Shown here piece after piece: positions 9,883 to 18,759 of a DNA stretch of 64,000 bases. Under the pieces are notes generated by a model. That model was given only the letters and a program-made list of their open reading frames with translations. It had not been told where the DNA came from and did no database searches. Position numbers and translations under genes: made by a program. Each line of letters begins with the position of its first letter. The first letter of the stretch is position 1. The DNA comes from Caulobacter sp. (GTDB taxonomy: Bacteria > Pseudomonadota > Alphaproteobacteria > Caulobacterales > Caulobacteraceae), in NCBI GenBank assembly GCA_030645575.1, contig JAUSMJ010000029.1:31111-95110 (forward strand). Reading direction: 5' to 3'.

Positions 9883-12206
9883 TACTTCCCGGTCAGCCGC
9901 GACCACGCGTCCTTCAGGTTCTCCATCATCGGACCACTGCGCTCCTGCATCCGCCGCAGCATCGCGCCGACCAGGTTGGTGTAGTCGTCGGTCCAGGGCC
10001 GCACGAGATCGGGCCGCGACGGCGTCCAGCGCGGGTCGGCGCGGAACCGGGCCAGCGCCTGTGGCGTGCGGGCGATGATCAGGGCGTCCTCGGACGACTC
10101 CCACATGTTCGGCGAATTGCTCGGGACGCGGTGCTCCTGCAGCAGGGCATGGCCGCCGGCCGCCCTGGCCACCGCCATGGCTGGCGCGGTGAGCTCCAGG
10201 TTACGGTTGGACAGGTGCAGGATCAGAACCCCGTCCGGCTTGATGTGGGTCAGATATCCGCGCACGGCCTCGACGGTCAGCAGGTGGGCCGGCACCGCGT
10301 CCGACGAGAAGGCGTCGATCAGCAGGATGTCGAACGCGTCCTTCGGCTGTTTCTCCAGCGTCAGGCGGGCGTCGCCGAGCACGAAATCGACGGGCCCCCG
10401 GGCGCATTTGGTCGTGTAGTCGAACTGGCCGCTGTCGTGGGAGATGCGGATCACCAGCGGGTCGATCTCGAAGAAGGTCAGGTGGTCGCCGGGCCGCACA
10501 TAGCCGGCCACCGACCCGGTGCCCAGGCCCACGGCGCCGATGCGCAGGGCCGGGCTGACCGCCTGGCGGGCGGTGAACACCTGGCCGATCGGCGTCTCGG
10601 GCGCGTAGTAGACCAGCGGCCGGCAGTGATAGCGCGGATCGACCGCCTGGGCGCCGTGCAGCGTGGTGCCATGGGCGAGCAGCCGCACCTCGCCGCCGGA
10701 GAAGTTGGCCATCTCCGGCGGCGGCGTGGGCCAGGTGCGGGGCACGGTCAGCCGTGACTGGCGCAGCACGCCGAAGAAGCTGCGGTCCGTGCGGATCACA
10801 TCGACCCGGTCGCCGACGGCGCTGGCCGAAAAAAGCAGGGTAACCATCAGGGCGAACATCAGCAGCGCCCGGTCGCGCATCAGGAAGACCGTCACGGTGG
10901 TCGCCGCCAGGGCCAGCTTGACGCTGAGGGTCGGGCCGACCTGATCGACCGCCACCGCCGCCATCAGGGCCGACAGCAGGCCGATGGCGACCAGGAACAT
11001 CTGCACCGTGGTCAGCCGCCCCCGGCCCCACGGCCGCGCCAGCACCGACAGGGCCAGCATCAGCGGATACTCGAGCACCGAGCGGAAGATGACCGGCGCC
11101 ACGAAGGCGTTGAACGAGCCGCCGACCACGCCGCCCAGCGACATGCAGAGATAGAACTCGGTCAGGTGCTCGGGGTCCGGTCGCCGCGCCACCAGCGCCT
11201 GATGGCAGACCAGGGCGGTCAGGAAGAAGCAGGCGAGGTGCACGAATATCTGCAGCTCGATGCCGTTCGAGCCGAACTGCAGGGTGGCGGCGCAGGCGGC
11301 GACGGCCGCGGCCTGGAACGTCAGGGTGGCCCAGCGCGGAATCGCCGGCTTCGTCTGGAACGCGATGATGAAGGTGACCAGATAGAGGGCCAGCGGCGCG
11401 ACCCACAGAAAGGGCGCCGAGGCGACGTCCGTGGCCAGGTGGGCGGTGACCCCCAGCATCAGGCTGGACGGGATGGCGGCTAGCGCCACCCAGATGGCCC
11501 GCTCGCGCCAGGTCGGCGCCGGGGTCGCCTTGACCGGAGCCACGGCCGCCTGCCCGGCCGGTATCTCGGCTCGCTTCCACACCAGCATGGCCAGGGCGGC
11601 CAGGATCAGCACGAAGGCCCAGTATCCGCCGCTCCAGGTCCAGCGCTGGGCCTGCAGGGTCTGCAGCGGCTCCATGACGACCGGATAGGCCAGCAGCGCC
11701 AGCAGGCTGCCCAGGTTGCTGGCGGCGTAGAGGCTGTAGGGTTCGCCCGCCCCCTCCCCCCGGAACACCCGCGCATGCCAGGCCTGCACCAGCGGCGCGG
11801 TGGCCGACAGGATGGCGAACGGCAGGCCGATCGACAGCGTCAGCACCGCCAGCAGCCAAAGGGCCGGATGGTTGGACGACGGCTCGCCCGCCAGCGTCGA
11901 GATGCTCAGCGGAAACAGCGTCAGGCCGGCGATCACCAGGGCCGCGATATGGACCGTGATCTGCCGCCGCACATGCTGGATCTTCTGCAGGACATGGGCG
12001 TAGCCGTAGCCGACCAGCAGCGCGATCTGGAAGAAGGCCATGCTGGTGTTCCACACCGCCGGCGAGCCGCCGAGCAGCGGCAGCACCAGCTTGGCCACCA
12101 TCGGCTGGACCATGAACACCAGCGCCGCGCTGGTGAAGACCGACACCACGAACAGCGGCGGCGTCGTCGTCCCGGCGGCGCGGGGGGCCTCGATCGTGTC
12201 TGTCAT
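9882..12206 (-). CDS. Fused MFS-like membrane / spermidine-synthase-like protein
   Basis: The 774-residue protein begins with a long membrane half (about 12-13 hydrophobic segments, residues 18 to about 470) and ends with a soluble domain resembling spermidine synthase. That domain has a nucleotide-binding glycine motif (GAVGLGTGSVAGY), the acidic residue in LTFFEIDPLVI, VLGDARLTLE, and LLIDAFSSDAVPAHLLT. Proteins of this layout are widespread and are annotated as fused MFS/spermidine synthase; their substrate is not established. The gene is monocistronic on the minus strand. It converges on ispDF with two palindromic repeats in between and diverges from pncC. Polyamine synthesis itself should not be assumed, because key residues cannot be verified by eye. 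Confidence 0.8.
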   Translation of the reverse strand: MTDTIEAPRAAGTTTPPLFVVSVFTSAALVFMVQPMVAKLVLPLLGGSPAVWNTSMAFFQIALLVGYGYAHVLQKIQHVRRQITVHIAALVIAGLTLFPLSISTLAGEPSSNHPALWLLAVLTLSIGLPFAILSATAPLVQAWHARVFRGEGAGEPYSLYAASNLGSLLALLAYPVVMEPLQTLQAQRWTWSGGYWAFVLILAALAMLVWKRAEIPAGQAAVAPVKATPAPTWRERAIWVALAAIPSSLMLGVTAHLATDVASAPFLWVAPLALYLVTFIIAFQTKPAIPRWATLTFQAAAVAACAATLQFGSNGIELQIFVHLACFFLTALVCHQALVARRPDPEHLTEFYLCMSLGGVVGGSFNAFVAPVIFRSVLEYPLMLALSVLARPWGRGRLTTVQMFLVAIGLLSALMAAVAVDQVGPTLSVKLALAATTVTVFLMRDRALLMFALMVTLLFSASAVGDRVDVIRTDRSFFGVLRQSRLTVPRTWPTPPPEMANFSGGEVRLLAHGTTLHGAQAVDPRYHCRPLVYYAPETPIGQVFTARQAVSPALRIGAVGLGTGSVAGYVRPGDHLTFFEIDPLVIRISHDSGQFDYTTKCARGPVDFVLGDARLTLEKQPKDAFDILLIDAFSSDAVPAHLLTVEAVRGYLTHIKPDGVLILHLSNRNLELTAPAMAVARAAGGHALLQEHRVPSNSPNMWESSEDALIIARTPQALARFRADPRWTPSRPDLVRPWTDDYTNLVGAMLRRMQERSGPMMENLKDAWSRLTGK

Positions 12207-12289
12207 GGCTCGAATCGGCTTGTCAGTCGGAGGTGCGGGATGTTGGGCTGCGTCCCGTCGATTTGGCCAGCCCCCCGGAGACCGCCGTT

Positions 12290-12778
12290 ATGTTCCCCCT
12301 CGAAGTCGAGACCCTGGCCCGGCTGCTGATCGACGAGGTGCGCGAGCGTCACCTGCGCGTCACCACGGCCGAAAGCTGCACGGGCGGCCTGGTCGCCGCC
12401 GCCATCTGCTCGATCCCGGGGGCCTCCGACGTCTTCGAGCGCGGCTTCGTCACCTACACCAACCGCGCCAAGCAGGAGATGCTCGGCGTGCCGGGCGACC
12501 TGATCGCCGACTTCGGCGAGGTATCCGAGCCGGTGGCGAGGATGATGGCCGAGGGCGCCCTGGCCCACTCCCACGCCCATATCGCCGTGGCGATCACGGG
12601 CGTGGCCGGCCCGGGCGGCGGTTCGCCGATGAAGCCGGTCGGCACGGTCCATCTGGCGACCGCGCGCAGCACGGCGGGCATCCGGCACCGGCACGAGCTC
12701 TACGAGGGCCAGACCCGGCTGGACGTCCAGATGGCCGCGGTCGCGACGGCCCTGCTGATGCTGCGGGACGCGATCTGA
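12290..12778 (+). CDS. pncC: CinA-family nicotinamide-nucleotide amidohydrolase PncC
   Basis: This 162-residue protein is the stand-alone C-terminal CinA domain, which deamidates nicotinamide mononucleotide in NAD recycling. The family motifs VTTAESCTGGLVAAAI, GFVTYTNRAKQEMLGV and AVAITGVAGPGGGSPMKPVGTV are all present. I choose the ATG at 12290 (start MFPLEVETLARLL); an upstream frame opening at 12233 adds residues that do not resemble the family. It is divergent from the MFS/spermidine-synthase gene and convergent with ratA, from which it is separated by a REPIN-like repeat. Confidence 0.93.
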   Translation: MFPLEVETLARLLIDEVRERHLRVTTAESCTGGLVAAAICSIPGASDVFERGFVTYTNRAKQEMLGVPGDLIADFGEVSEPVARMMAEGALAHSHAHIAVAITGVAGPGGGSPMKPVGTVHLATARSTAGIRHRHELYEGQTRLDVQMAAVATALLMLRDAI

Positions 12779-12790
12779 GTGCGTGGCAAA

Positions 12791-12887
12791 GGGACAGGAT
12801 AAGCAGTCCCGAGGGACAGCTAATCCTGTCCCTGCCGGCACTTGGGGACTGTTCTAGCTGTCCCTCGGGACTGCTTGAACTGTCCCC
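12791..12887. repeat. REPIN-like inverted pair, copy 1
   Basis: The element has two arms. The left arm contains AAGCAGTCCCGAGGGACAGC, followed by TA. The right arm contains the exact reverse complement, starting TAGCTGTCCCTCGGGACTGC. The two 22-base cores match perfectly, and each arm is itself a short palindrome. The outer ends are GGGACAG and CTGTCCC. It lies between the convergent genes pncC and ratA and enters the last codons of ratA. A second copy in the same orientation is at 14344-14441. Confidence 0.92.
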
Positions 12888-13363
12888 TTCGCCCCGTACA
12901 GCCCCCTCGCCCGGTCGTCGAAGCACTGGATCAGCCGGTTCACGGCATGGTCGAAGTTGGCGTCGAGGATGCGGTCGAGGAAGCGCAGCTTGAACTCGAA
13001 GTCGATCTCGAACTCGACGCAGACGCCTTCCGGATGCTCGACGAACCGCCAGCGGTTCCGCAGCCGACGGAACGGGCCGCTGAGCAGGCTCACGTCGATG
13101 GTCCGGGCGCCGGCGTCGCGCCGCACGCGGGTCGAGAAGCGTTCCTTGAGGAACGAGAAGCCGACCGCCGCCTCGGCGTCGAGCAGCGTCACCCCCTCGC
13201 CCGGGTCCTGGCGGTTCCACACCCTCAGGGACGTGATCCACGGCACGAACTCGGGATAGCGCTCCACATCGCCCACCAGCTGGAACAGCTGGTCCGGCGT
13301 GTAGGGCAGGATGCGGGTCAGTCTGTGCCGCAAAGCCTCAGCCCGTGGCCTCAAGCGCTTCAC
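12854..13363 (-). CDS. ratA: RatA/COQ10-family START-domain protein
   Basis: The protein (up to 169 residues) belongs to the polyketide-cyclase/START superfamily that includes mitochondrial Coq10, a coenzyme Q-binding protein, and E. coli RatA. Recognisable motifs are [20 protein letters not shown] and [12 protein letters not shown] near the start and [18 protein letters not shown] further on. A GTG at 13363 opens the frame and overlaps lipA by 26 bases. A TTG at 13333, with GAGG just before it and 4 bases after the lipA stop, gives the more family-like start [13 protein letters not shown] and may be the real one. The last 11 codons and the stop lie inside a REPIN-like repeat, so the C-terminus VQAVPRDS is repeat-derived. 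A quinone-related role is more likely here than a toxin role. Confidence 0.87.
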   Translation of the reverse strand: MKRLRPRAEALRHRLTRILPYTPDQLFQLVGDVERYPEFVPWITSLRVWNRQDPGEGVTLLDAEAAVGFSFLKERFSTRVRRDAGARTIDVSLLSGPFRRLRNRWRFVEHPEGVCVEFEIDFEFKLRFLDRILDANFDHAVNRLIQCFDDRARGLYGAKGTVQAVPRDS

Positions 13364-14294
13364 GCGCCGCCTTCAGCTGGGCGAAGTCCTCGCCGGCGTG
13401 GTGCGAGGAGCGGGTCAGGGGGCTGGCCGAGACCATCAGGAAGCCCTTGGCCCGGGCGATCGCCTCATAGGCCGCGAACTCGTCGGGCGTGACGAACCGA
13501 TCGACGGCCGCGTGGCGACGGGTCGGCTGCAGGTACTGGCCGATGGTCAGGAAGTCGACGCCGGCCGAACGCATGTCGTCCATCACCTGCATGACCTCCT
13601 CTTTTGCCTCGCCCAGGCCGACCATCAGGCCGGATTTGGTGAAGCGGCGGGGATCGCGGTCCTTGACCCGCTCGAGCAGCCGCAGGCTGTTGTAGTAGCG
13701 GGCGCCGGGCCGGATGCTCAGATACAGCCGCGGCACGGTTTCGAGGTTGTGGTTGAACACGTCCGGGGCCGAGTCGATGACCACCTCCGCCGCGCCGGCC
13801 TTGCGCAGGAAGTCGGGCGTCAGGATCTCGATCGTCGTGGCCGGCGCCGCGGCGCGGATGGCGTGGACGACGGCCGCGAAGTGGGCCGCGCCGCCGTCAT
13901 CCAGGTCGTCGCGATCGACCGAGGTGATGACCACATGCTTGAGGCCCATGGTCGCCACCGCCTCGGCGACGCGCGCCGGCTCGGTCGGATCGAGGGCCAG
14001 CGGCTTGCCCGTGGTGACATTGCAGAAGGCGCAGGCCCGCGTGCAGATCTCGCCCATGATCATCATGGTCGCGTGCTTCTGGGTCCAGCACTCGCCGATG
14101 TTCGGGCAGGCCGCCTCTTCGCAGACCGTGGTCAGGCCATGAGAGCGGACGATATCGCGGGTGTCGTTGTAGCCGGCCGAGCCGGGCGCGCGCACGCGCA
14201 GCCACTCGGGCTTGCGCAACAGCGGCGTCTGCGGCCGGTTCTGCTTCTCGGGATGGCGCGGGCGCGCCTGCAGGGTGTCGATAACCGTGGCCAT
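13338..14294 (-). CDS. lipA: Lipoyl synthase LipA
   Basis: This radical-SAM enzyme (318 residues) inserts two sulfurs into octanoyl chains to make lipoate, the cofactor of the pyruvate dehydrogenase E2 and E1beta lipoyl domains encoded nearby. It has both iron-sulfur sites: the auxiliary cluster cysteines C58, C63 and C69 ([14 protein letters not shown]) and the radical-SAM cysteines C84, C88 and C91 (CTRACAFC). The C-terminal serine that ligates the auxiliary cluster is in [10 protein letters not shown]. It precedes ratA in an overlapping pair; lipA-ratA is a conserved alphaproteobacterial pair. Its upstream region holds copy 2 of the REPIN-like repeat. Confidence 0.98.
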   Translation of the reverse strand: MATVIDTLQARPRHPEKQNRPQTPLLRKPEWLRVRAPGSAGYNDTRDIVRSHGLTTVCEEAACPNIGECWTQKHATMMIMGEICTRACAFCNVTTGKPLALDPTEPARVAEAVATMGLKHVVITSVDRDDLDDGGAAHFAAVVHAIRAAAPATTIEILTPDFLRKAGAAEVVIDSAPDVFNHNLETVPRLYLSIRPGARYYNSLRLLERVKDRDPRRFTKSGLMVGLGEAKEEVMQVMDDMRSAGVDFLTIGQYLQPTRRHAAVDRFVTPDEFAAYEAIARAKGFLMVSASPLTRSSHHAGEDFAQLKAAREALEATG

Positions 14295-14343
14295 GGCGCC
14301 TAGATCGTCCTTCCGGGGCGCGGGATCAAGCCTTGAGCCGGCC

Positions 14344-14441
14344 GGGACCGGATAAGCAGTCCCAAGGGACAGCTAATCCAGTCCCGGCCGACATTCGGGG
14401 ACTGTTCCAGCTGTCCCTTGGGACTGCTTGAACTGTCCCGG
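14344..14441. repeat. REPIN-like inverted pair, copy 2
   Basis: Same architecture and orientation as 12791-12887. The core centre changes from CCCGAGGG to CCCAAGGG in the left arm and from CCCTCGGG to CCCTTGGG in the right arm, so the two arms stay complementary. Here the element lies between the divergent starts of lipA and the lipoprotein hydrolase, so it cannot be acting only as a terminator. Confidence 0.92.
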
Positions 14442-14498
14442 CTCCCCTCGGGAGAACGGCCTTGCGGCCGCCTGCCAAGCCCTCGACACTCCCGACCG

Positions 14499-15551
14499 AT
14501 GCGCCTTCGCCTCGCTCTTGCCGGACTTCTGCTCCTCCTCGCGGCCTGCGGCGGCGGCGGCGATGGTCGCGCGCCGTTCGTCGAGAGCCGCATCCCGCCG
14601 ACGCTCGGGCCCCGCTTCTGGGCGCCCGACGGCTGGGCCTGGGGCCTGCTGAAGATCGGCGACGCCCCGGCCCAGCGCTATGGCGTCTCCTCGACCCTGG
14701 TCACGCCGCAGGCGCAGGTCCTGATCCTCACCGGCTACGGCGAATCGGCCGAGGCCTGGTTCGAGACGGCGCGCGACCTGAACGCCCGCGGCTACAGCGT
14801 CTGGGTGCTCGAACGAGCCGGCCAGGGCGGGTCGGAGCGCTACGTCCTGCCCCGCGACCTGGGCCACGCGCCACGGTTCCAGGATGACATCGCGGCGGTG
14901 AAGACCCTGGCGCGGATGATGGTCGCCGGCGCGCCGAAAGCCCCGCTGATCATCCTGGGCCACTCCGTCGGCGGGCTGGTGGCCGTCGCCGCGGTGGAAC
15001 AGGGCGCGCCGGCCGAGGGCCTGATCCTGACGACCCCGGCCTTCGCCGCCGGCGACCTGATCGACAGCGGCAAGGCCGGGCTGGTCAAGGCCGGCCTTGG
15101 CCGCCTGCCCGCCGCCTGGAACAGCGGCTGGGCGCGCGGCGGCCCCGATGGTGTCGCCGCCGGCCTGACCAGCGATCCCTGGCGCGGGACGGTGCAGATG
15201 GCCTGGCAGACGGCCAACCCGGACCTGCGCATGGGCGGGCCGAGCCTCGGCTGGCTGGCCAGTTTCCGGGCGACGTCGAAGGCGATCGAGCCCGGCCTGA
15301 AGGACGTCGAGACCCCGACCCTGCTGCTGAGCGCCGGCGCCGACCGCAACGCCGACGCGGCGGCCCAGGCCCAGGTCTGCCGGGCCATGGCCCACTGCGG
15401 CCTCTACAGCGTCAAGGGCGGCCGGCACGCGCTGCACCTGGAACGGGACGCGATCCGCGGCCCCTGGCTGGCGGCCATCGACAGCTTCGTGCGCACCCGC
15501 GCCGGGTCCCGGCCCATCCTCGTCGGCCCGGCCGTCGATCACGGTCTGTAA
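14499..15551 (+). CDS. Lipoprotein alpha/beta hydrolase (lysophospholipase-like)
   Basis: The 350-residue protein starts with a lipoprotein signal peptide (MRLRLALAGLLLLLAAC, lipobox LAAC with the lipidated Cys at about residue 17). An alpha/beta hydrolase fold of the lysophospholipase/monoacylglycerol lipase type follows. It has VLILTGYGESAEAW, the nucleophile elbow ILGHSVGG, an acidic residue in LLSAGADRN, and the histidine in GGRHALHLE. I choose the ATG at 14499 because it gives the signal peptide; longer versions of the frame read into the repeat upstream. It is likely envelope-anchored. Its neighbour downstream activates fatty acids, so a role in lipid turnover is a reasonable guess. The substrate is unknown. 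Confidence 0.85.
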   Translation: MRLRLALAGLLLLLAACGGGGDGRAPFVESRIPPTLGPRFWAPDGWAWGLLKIGDAPAQRYGVSSTLVTPQAQVLILTGYGESAEAWFETARDLNARGYSVWVLERAGQGGSERYVLPRDLGHAPRFQDDIAAVKTLARMMVAGAPKAPLIILGHSVGGLVAVAAVEQGAPAEGLILTTPAFAAGDLIDSGKAGLVKAGLGRLPAAWNSGWARGGPDGVAAGLTSDPWRGTVQMAWQTANPDLRMGGPSLGWLASFRATSKAIEPGLKDVETPTLLLSAGADRNADAAAQAQVCRAMAHCGLYSVKGGRHALHLERDAIRGPWLAAIDSFVRTRAGSRPILVGPAVDHGL

Positions 15552-15630
15552 CGGACCTTTTCAAGGCTGGACCCGGACGATAGGGTCACCCCAACGATAC
15601 GGTGGGAAACAGTCGGGGAGTTTCACCCAT

Positions 15631-17190
15631 ATGCCGCGTGCTTACGACGCGCGGGCCGGCGAGCGGTCTGTCTTTGACGCCCTGCTCGAGGCCCGCGACC
15701 GATACGGGGCGAAGAAGCCGATCCTCGAGGATCAGAACCGTACGCCGCTCAGCTACACCGACCTGATCCGGGGCAGTTTCGCGCTTGGCCGGAAGATCGC
15801 CGGGATCACGCACAAGGGCGAGAAGGTCGGCATCCTGCTGCCGTCCAGCGCCGGGGCGGTGGTCACCTTCTTCGGCCTGCACGCCTTCGGGCGCATCCCG
15901 ACCATGCTGAACTTCACCGCCGGGCTGCGGAACCTGCGATCCGCCTGCAAACTGGCCGGGGTGAAGACGGTGCTGACGGCGCACGCCTTCATCGAACAGG
16001 GCAAGCTGCACGACCTGGTCGATGCCCTGGAGGCCGGCGGCGCGACCATCGTCTATCTTGAAGACCTGCGCGCGAAGATCGGCCTGGCCGACAAGCTGTT
16101 CGCGGCCACGGCGGCGATGTTCCCGCACCAGTTCCGGGCCAGGCTGCACTTCGACGAGCCGGGCGTGGTCCTGTTCACCTCCGGCAGTTTCGGCGCGCCG
16201 CGCGGCGTGGTGCTGAGCCACAGGAACCTGGTCGCCAACGTCCATCAGATCGAGGCCCATATCGCCCTCGACCCCGCCTGGGTGATGTTCAATCCCCTGC
16301 CGACCTTCCACTGTTTCGGCCTGACCGGTGGCGTGCTGCTGCCGATCCTGACCGGCATGAAGGCCTTCCAGTACCCCTCGCCGCTGCACATCAAGCAGAT
16401 CCCGGCGCTGATCCGCGAGTCCGGCGCCTCGATCCTGCTGGCCACCGACACCTTCGTGAACCAGTACGCGCGCTCGGCCGACCCGGGCGATCTGTCGGGC
16501 CTGCGGTTCATCGTCTGCGGCGCCGAGAAGGTGCGCGAGGAGACCCACAACCTGATCGCCGAGCGGTTCGGTGACGTGCCCGTGCTCGAGGGCTATGGCG
16601 CCACCGAGGCTTCGCCCGTGGTGGCGGTCAACAAACCCACCGACAACCGCCGCGGCACGGTGGGCGGCATGCTGCCAGGCATGGAGACGCGCATCGAGAC
16701 CGTCGAGGGCATCGCCGGCGGCGGCCGGCTGTTCCTGCGCGGGCCGAACGTCATGGCCGGCTACCTGAACGACAAGGGCGGGGTCGATCCGCTGCCGGGC
16801 GGCTGGCACGACACGGGCGACGTGGTGACCATCGAGGGCGACGACCGCTGGGTGACGATCAAGGGCCGGGTCAAGCGCTTCGCCAAGATCGGCGGCGAGA
16901 TGGTCTCCCTGACCGCGGCCGAGGACCTGGCCGTGGCCGTCTGGCCCGAGGGCCGCCACGCCGTCATCGCCATGCCCGACAAGAAGAAGGGCGAGCGGCT
17001 GGTGCTGTTCACCGACCGGTCGGACGCCTCCGTCGAGCCCCTGCTGGCCCACGCCCAGACCCTGGGCGCGCCGGAACTGTCCGTGCCGCGCAAGATCGTC
17101 AGGATCGCCGAAGTCCCCGTGCTGGGCACCGGCAAGACCGACTATGTGGCGATCCAGCGCATGGCCGAGACAGAGCCGCGCGCGGCGTAG
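15631..17190 (+). CDS. Acyl-ACP/acyl-CoA synthetase-like AMP-binding protein
   Basis: This 519-residue adenylate-forming enzyme resembles the C-terminal synthetase half of the bifunctional Aas protein, which re-activates fatty acids onto acyl carrier protein for membrane repair. The nucleotide loop is FTSGSFGAPRGVVLSH, with phenylalanine where most relatives have glutamate. GYGATEASPVVAVN, HDTGDVV and the hinge/lysine region IKGRVKRFAKIGGEMVSL follow, and the last catalytic lysine is probably in LGTGKTDY. There is no acyltransferase half. It starts 79 bases after the lipoprotein hydrolase on the same strand, so the two may be cotranscribed. Confidence 0.82.
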   Translation: MPRAYDARAGERSVFDALLEARDRYGAKKPILEDQNRTPLSYTDLIRGSFALGRKIAGITHKGEKVGILLPSSAGAVVTFFGLHAFGRIPTMLNFTAGLRNLRSACKLAGVKTVLTAHAFIEQGKLHDLVDALEAGGATIVYLEDLRAKIGLADKLFAATAAMFPHQFRARLHFDEPGVVLFTSGSFGAPRGVVLSHRNLVANVHQIEAHIALDPAWVMFNPLPTFHCFGLTGGVLLPILTGMKAFQYPSPLHIKQIPALIRESGASILLATDTFVNQYARSADPGDLSGLRFIVCGAEKVREETHNLIAERFGDVPVLEGYGATEASPVVAVNKPTDNRRGTVGGMLPGMETRIETVEGIAGGGRLFLRGPNVMAGYLNDKGGVDPLPGGWHDTGDVVTIEGDDRWVTIKGRVKRFAKIGGEMVSLTAAEDLAVAVWPEGRHAVIAMPDKKKGERLVLFTDRSDASVEPLLAHAQTLGAPELSVPRKIVRIAEVPVLGTGKTDYVAIQRMAETEPRAA

Positions 17191-17198
17191 CGTATTTT

Positions 17199-17350
17199 CC
17201 TTCTCCCGGAGGGAGAAGGTGGCCTGCGGAGCAGGTCGGATGAGGGATTAAGGTGGGCACGGCAGGGGGCGCCGCAACGCCCTCACCCTCCCATCCTGCT
17301 TCGCCAGGGCTTCGCGGGACGGGCCCCTCCCTCTCCCGTTGGGAGAAGGG
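17199..17350. repeat. Intergenic inverted-repeat element (TTCTCCC family)
   Basis: The 164-base gap between the acyl-ACP synthetase gene and lpdA is almost entirely one element. Each end is a hairpin (CTTCTCCC/GGGAGAAG on the left, CTCTCCC/GGGAGAAGG on the right), and the inner parts GGATGAGGG and CCCTCACCC are also complementary. It resembles the non-coding miniature elements common between genes of GC-rich alphaproteobacteria. It lies between convergent genes and could terminate transcription from both sides. Confidence 0.8.
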
Positions 17351-17354
17351 TCGG

Positions 17355-18758
17355 TCAGAGGTGCAGAACCCGCTCGTAGGCGTCCAGCACGGCCTCGTGC
17401 ATGGCCTCGCTCATGGTCGGGTGGGCGAAGACGGTGGCCATCAGGTCTTCTTCGGTGGCCTCCAGCGTCATGGCCACGACGAAGCCCTGGATCATCTCGG
17501 TCACCTCGTGGCCGATCATGTGGGCGCCGAGCAGGGCCCCGGTCCTGCCGTCGAACACCGTCTTGACGAAGCCCTCGATCTCGCCGGCGGCCACGGCCTT
17601 GCCGTTCACGCGGAACGGGAACCGGCCGACCTTCGGCTCGCGCCCGGCGGCCCTGGCGGCGGCTTCGGTCAGGCCGACCGAGGCGACCTGGGGATTGGAA
17701 TAGGTGCAGCCGGGGATCGGCGCGGTCAGACCCGCCGGCTTGAGCCCGGCGATATGCTCGACGCAGTGCACGCCCTCGTGGCTGGCCTTGTGCGCCAGCC
17801 AGGGCGGGCCGGCGATGTCGCCGATGGCGTAGAGGCCGGCGACATTGGTCTTGCCGTGGCCGTCGGTGACGACATGGCCGCGATCGACCGTCACGCCCAG
17901 GGTTTCGAGGCCGAGGTTTTCGACATTGCCGGTGATGCCGACGGCGACGATGGCGACATCGGCCTCCAGCGTCTCGGCCTTGCCGCCGGCTTCGAGGGCC
18001 ACGGACACGCCGGACTTCGACTTCGACAGCCTGGTCACCTTGGCCGCCACGCGGAATTTCAGGCCGCGCTTCTCGAACGCCTTGTGGGCGGCCTTCGAGA
18101 CCTCCTCGTCTTCCACCGGCAGGATGCGGTCGAGCGCCTCGATCACCGTAACATCCGCGCCCAACGCTCTGTAGAAGCTGGCGAATTCGATGCCGATGGC
18201 GCCCGAGCCGATGACGATCAGGCTCCTGGGGCAGGCCTTGGCCGTCAGGGCGTCGCGATAGGTCCAGACCCGGTCGCCGTCGCTCTCCAGGCCGATGGCC
18301 GGGATCGTCCGGGCGCGGGCGCCGGTGGCCAGAATCACATGTTTCGCCGTGATCGTGCGGCTGCCGCCCGCGTTCAGGGCCACGGTCACCTTCGGCGCCG
18401 GCGAGCCCTTTTCGAGCGTCGCCACGCCCATCAACACCTCGACCTTGTGCTTCTTCATCAGGAAGCCGACCCCGCCCTCCATCTTCTTGGCCACGCCGCG
18501 CGAGCGGGCGATGATCCCGGGAAAGTCGAAGGCCGCGCCGCTCGCCGACAGGCCATAGTCGGCCAGGTGCGACAGCTGCTCATAGACCTCGCCGCTCTTG
18601 AGCAGGGCCTTGGTCGGGATGCAGCCCCAGTTGAGGCAGATGCCGCCGAGGTTCTCGCGCTCGACGATGGCCGTCTTCAGGCCCAGCTGGCTGGCGCGGA
18701 TGGCGGTCACATAGCCGCCCGGGCCCGACCCGATGATGATGACGTCGAAATCGCTCAA
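17355..18758 (-). CDS. lpdA: Dihydrolipoyl dehydrogenase (E3)
   Basis: This 467-residue flavoprotein reoxidises dihydrolipoyl groups of the pyruvate dehydrogenase complex and passes electrons to NAD. The FAD-binding GSGPGGYVTAIRASQLG, the redox disulfide C41/C46 in GGICLNWGCIPTK, an NAD-binding GSGAIGIEFASF and the dimer-interface histidine in AHPTMSEAMHEA are all clear. The start is TTG at 18758, one base after the stop of the upstream DUF3667 gene (TGACTTG), giving MSDFDVIIIG. It is the last gene of the pdh block on this strand, with two extra genes set between pdhA and lpdA. Confidence 0.97.
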   Translation of the reverse strand: MSDFDVIIIGSGPGGYVTAIRASQLGLKTAIVERENLGGICLNWGCIPTKALLKSGEVYEQLSHLADYGLSASGAAFDFPGIIARSRGVAKKMEGGVGFLMKKHKVEVLMGVATLEKGSPAPKVTVALNAGGSRTITAKHVILATGARARTIPAIGLESDGDRVWTYRDALTAKACPRSLIVIGSGAIGIEFASFYRALGADVTVIEALDRILPVEDEEVSKAAHKAFEKRGLKFRVAAKVTRLSKSKSGVSVALEAGGKAETLEADVAIVAVGITGNVENLGLETLGVTVDRGHVVTDGHGKTNVAGLYAIGDIAGPPWLAHKASHEGVHCVEHIAGLKPAGLTAPIPGCTYSNPQVASVGLTEAAARAAGREPKVGRFPFRVNGKAVAAGEIEGFVKTVFDGRTGALLGAHMIGHEVTEMIQGFVVAMTLEATEEDLMATVFAHPTMSEAMHEAVLDAYERVLHL

Positions 18759-18759
18759 G

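Noticed and set aside
12854-13363. RatA as part of a toxin-antitoxin pair
   Set aside because: No RatB-like partner is adjacent and the gene is coupled to lipA. The Coq10-like role fits better.
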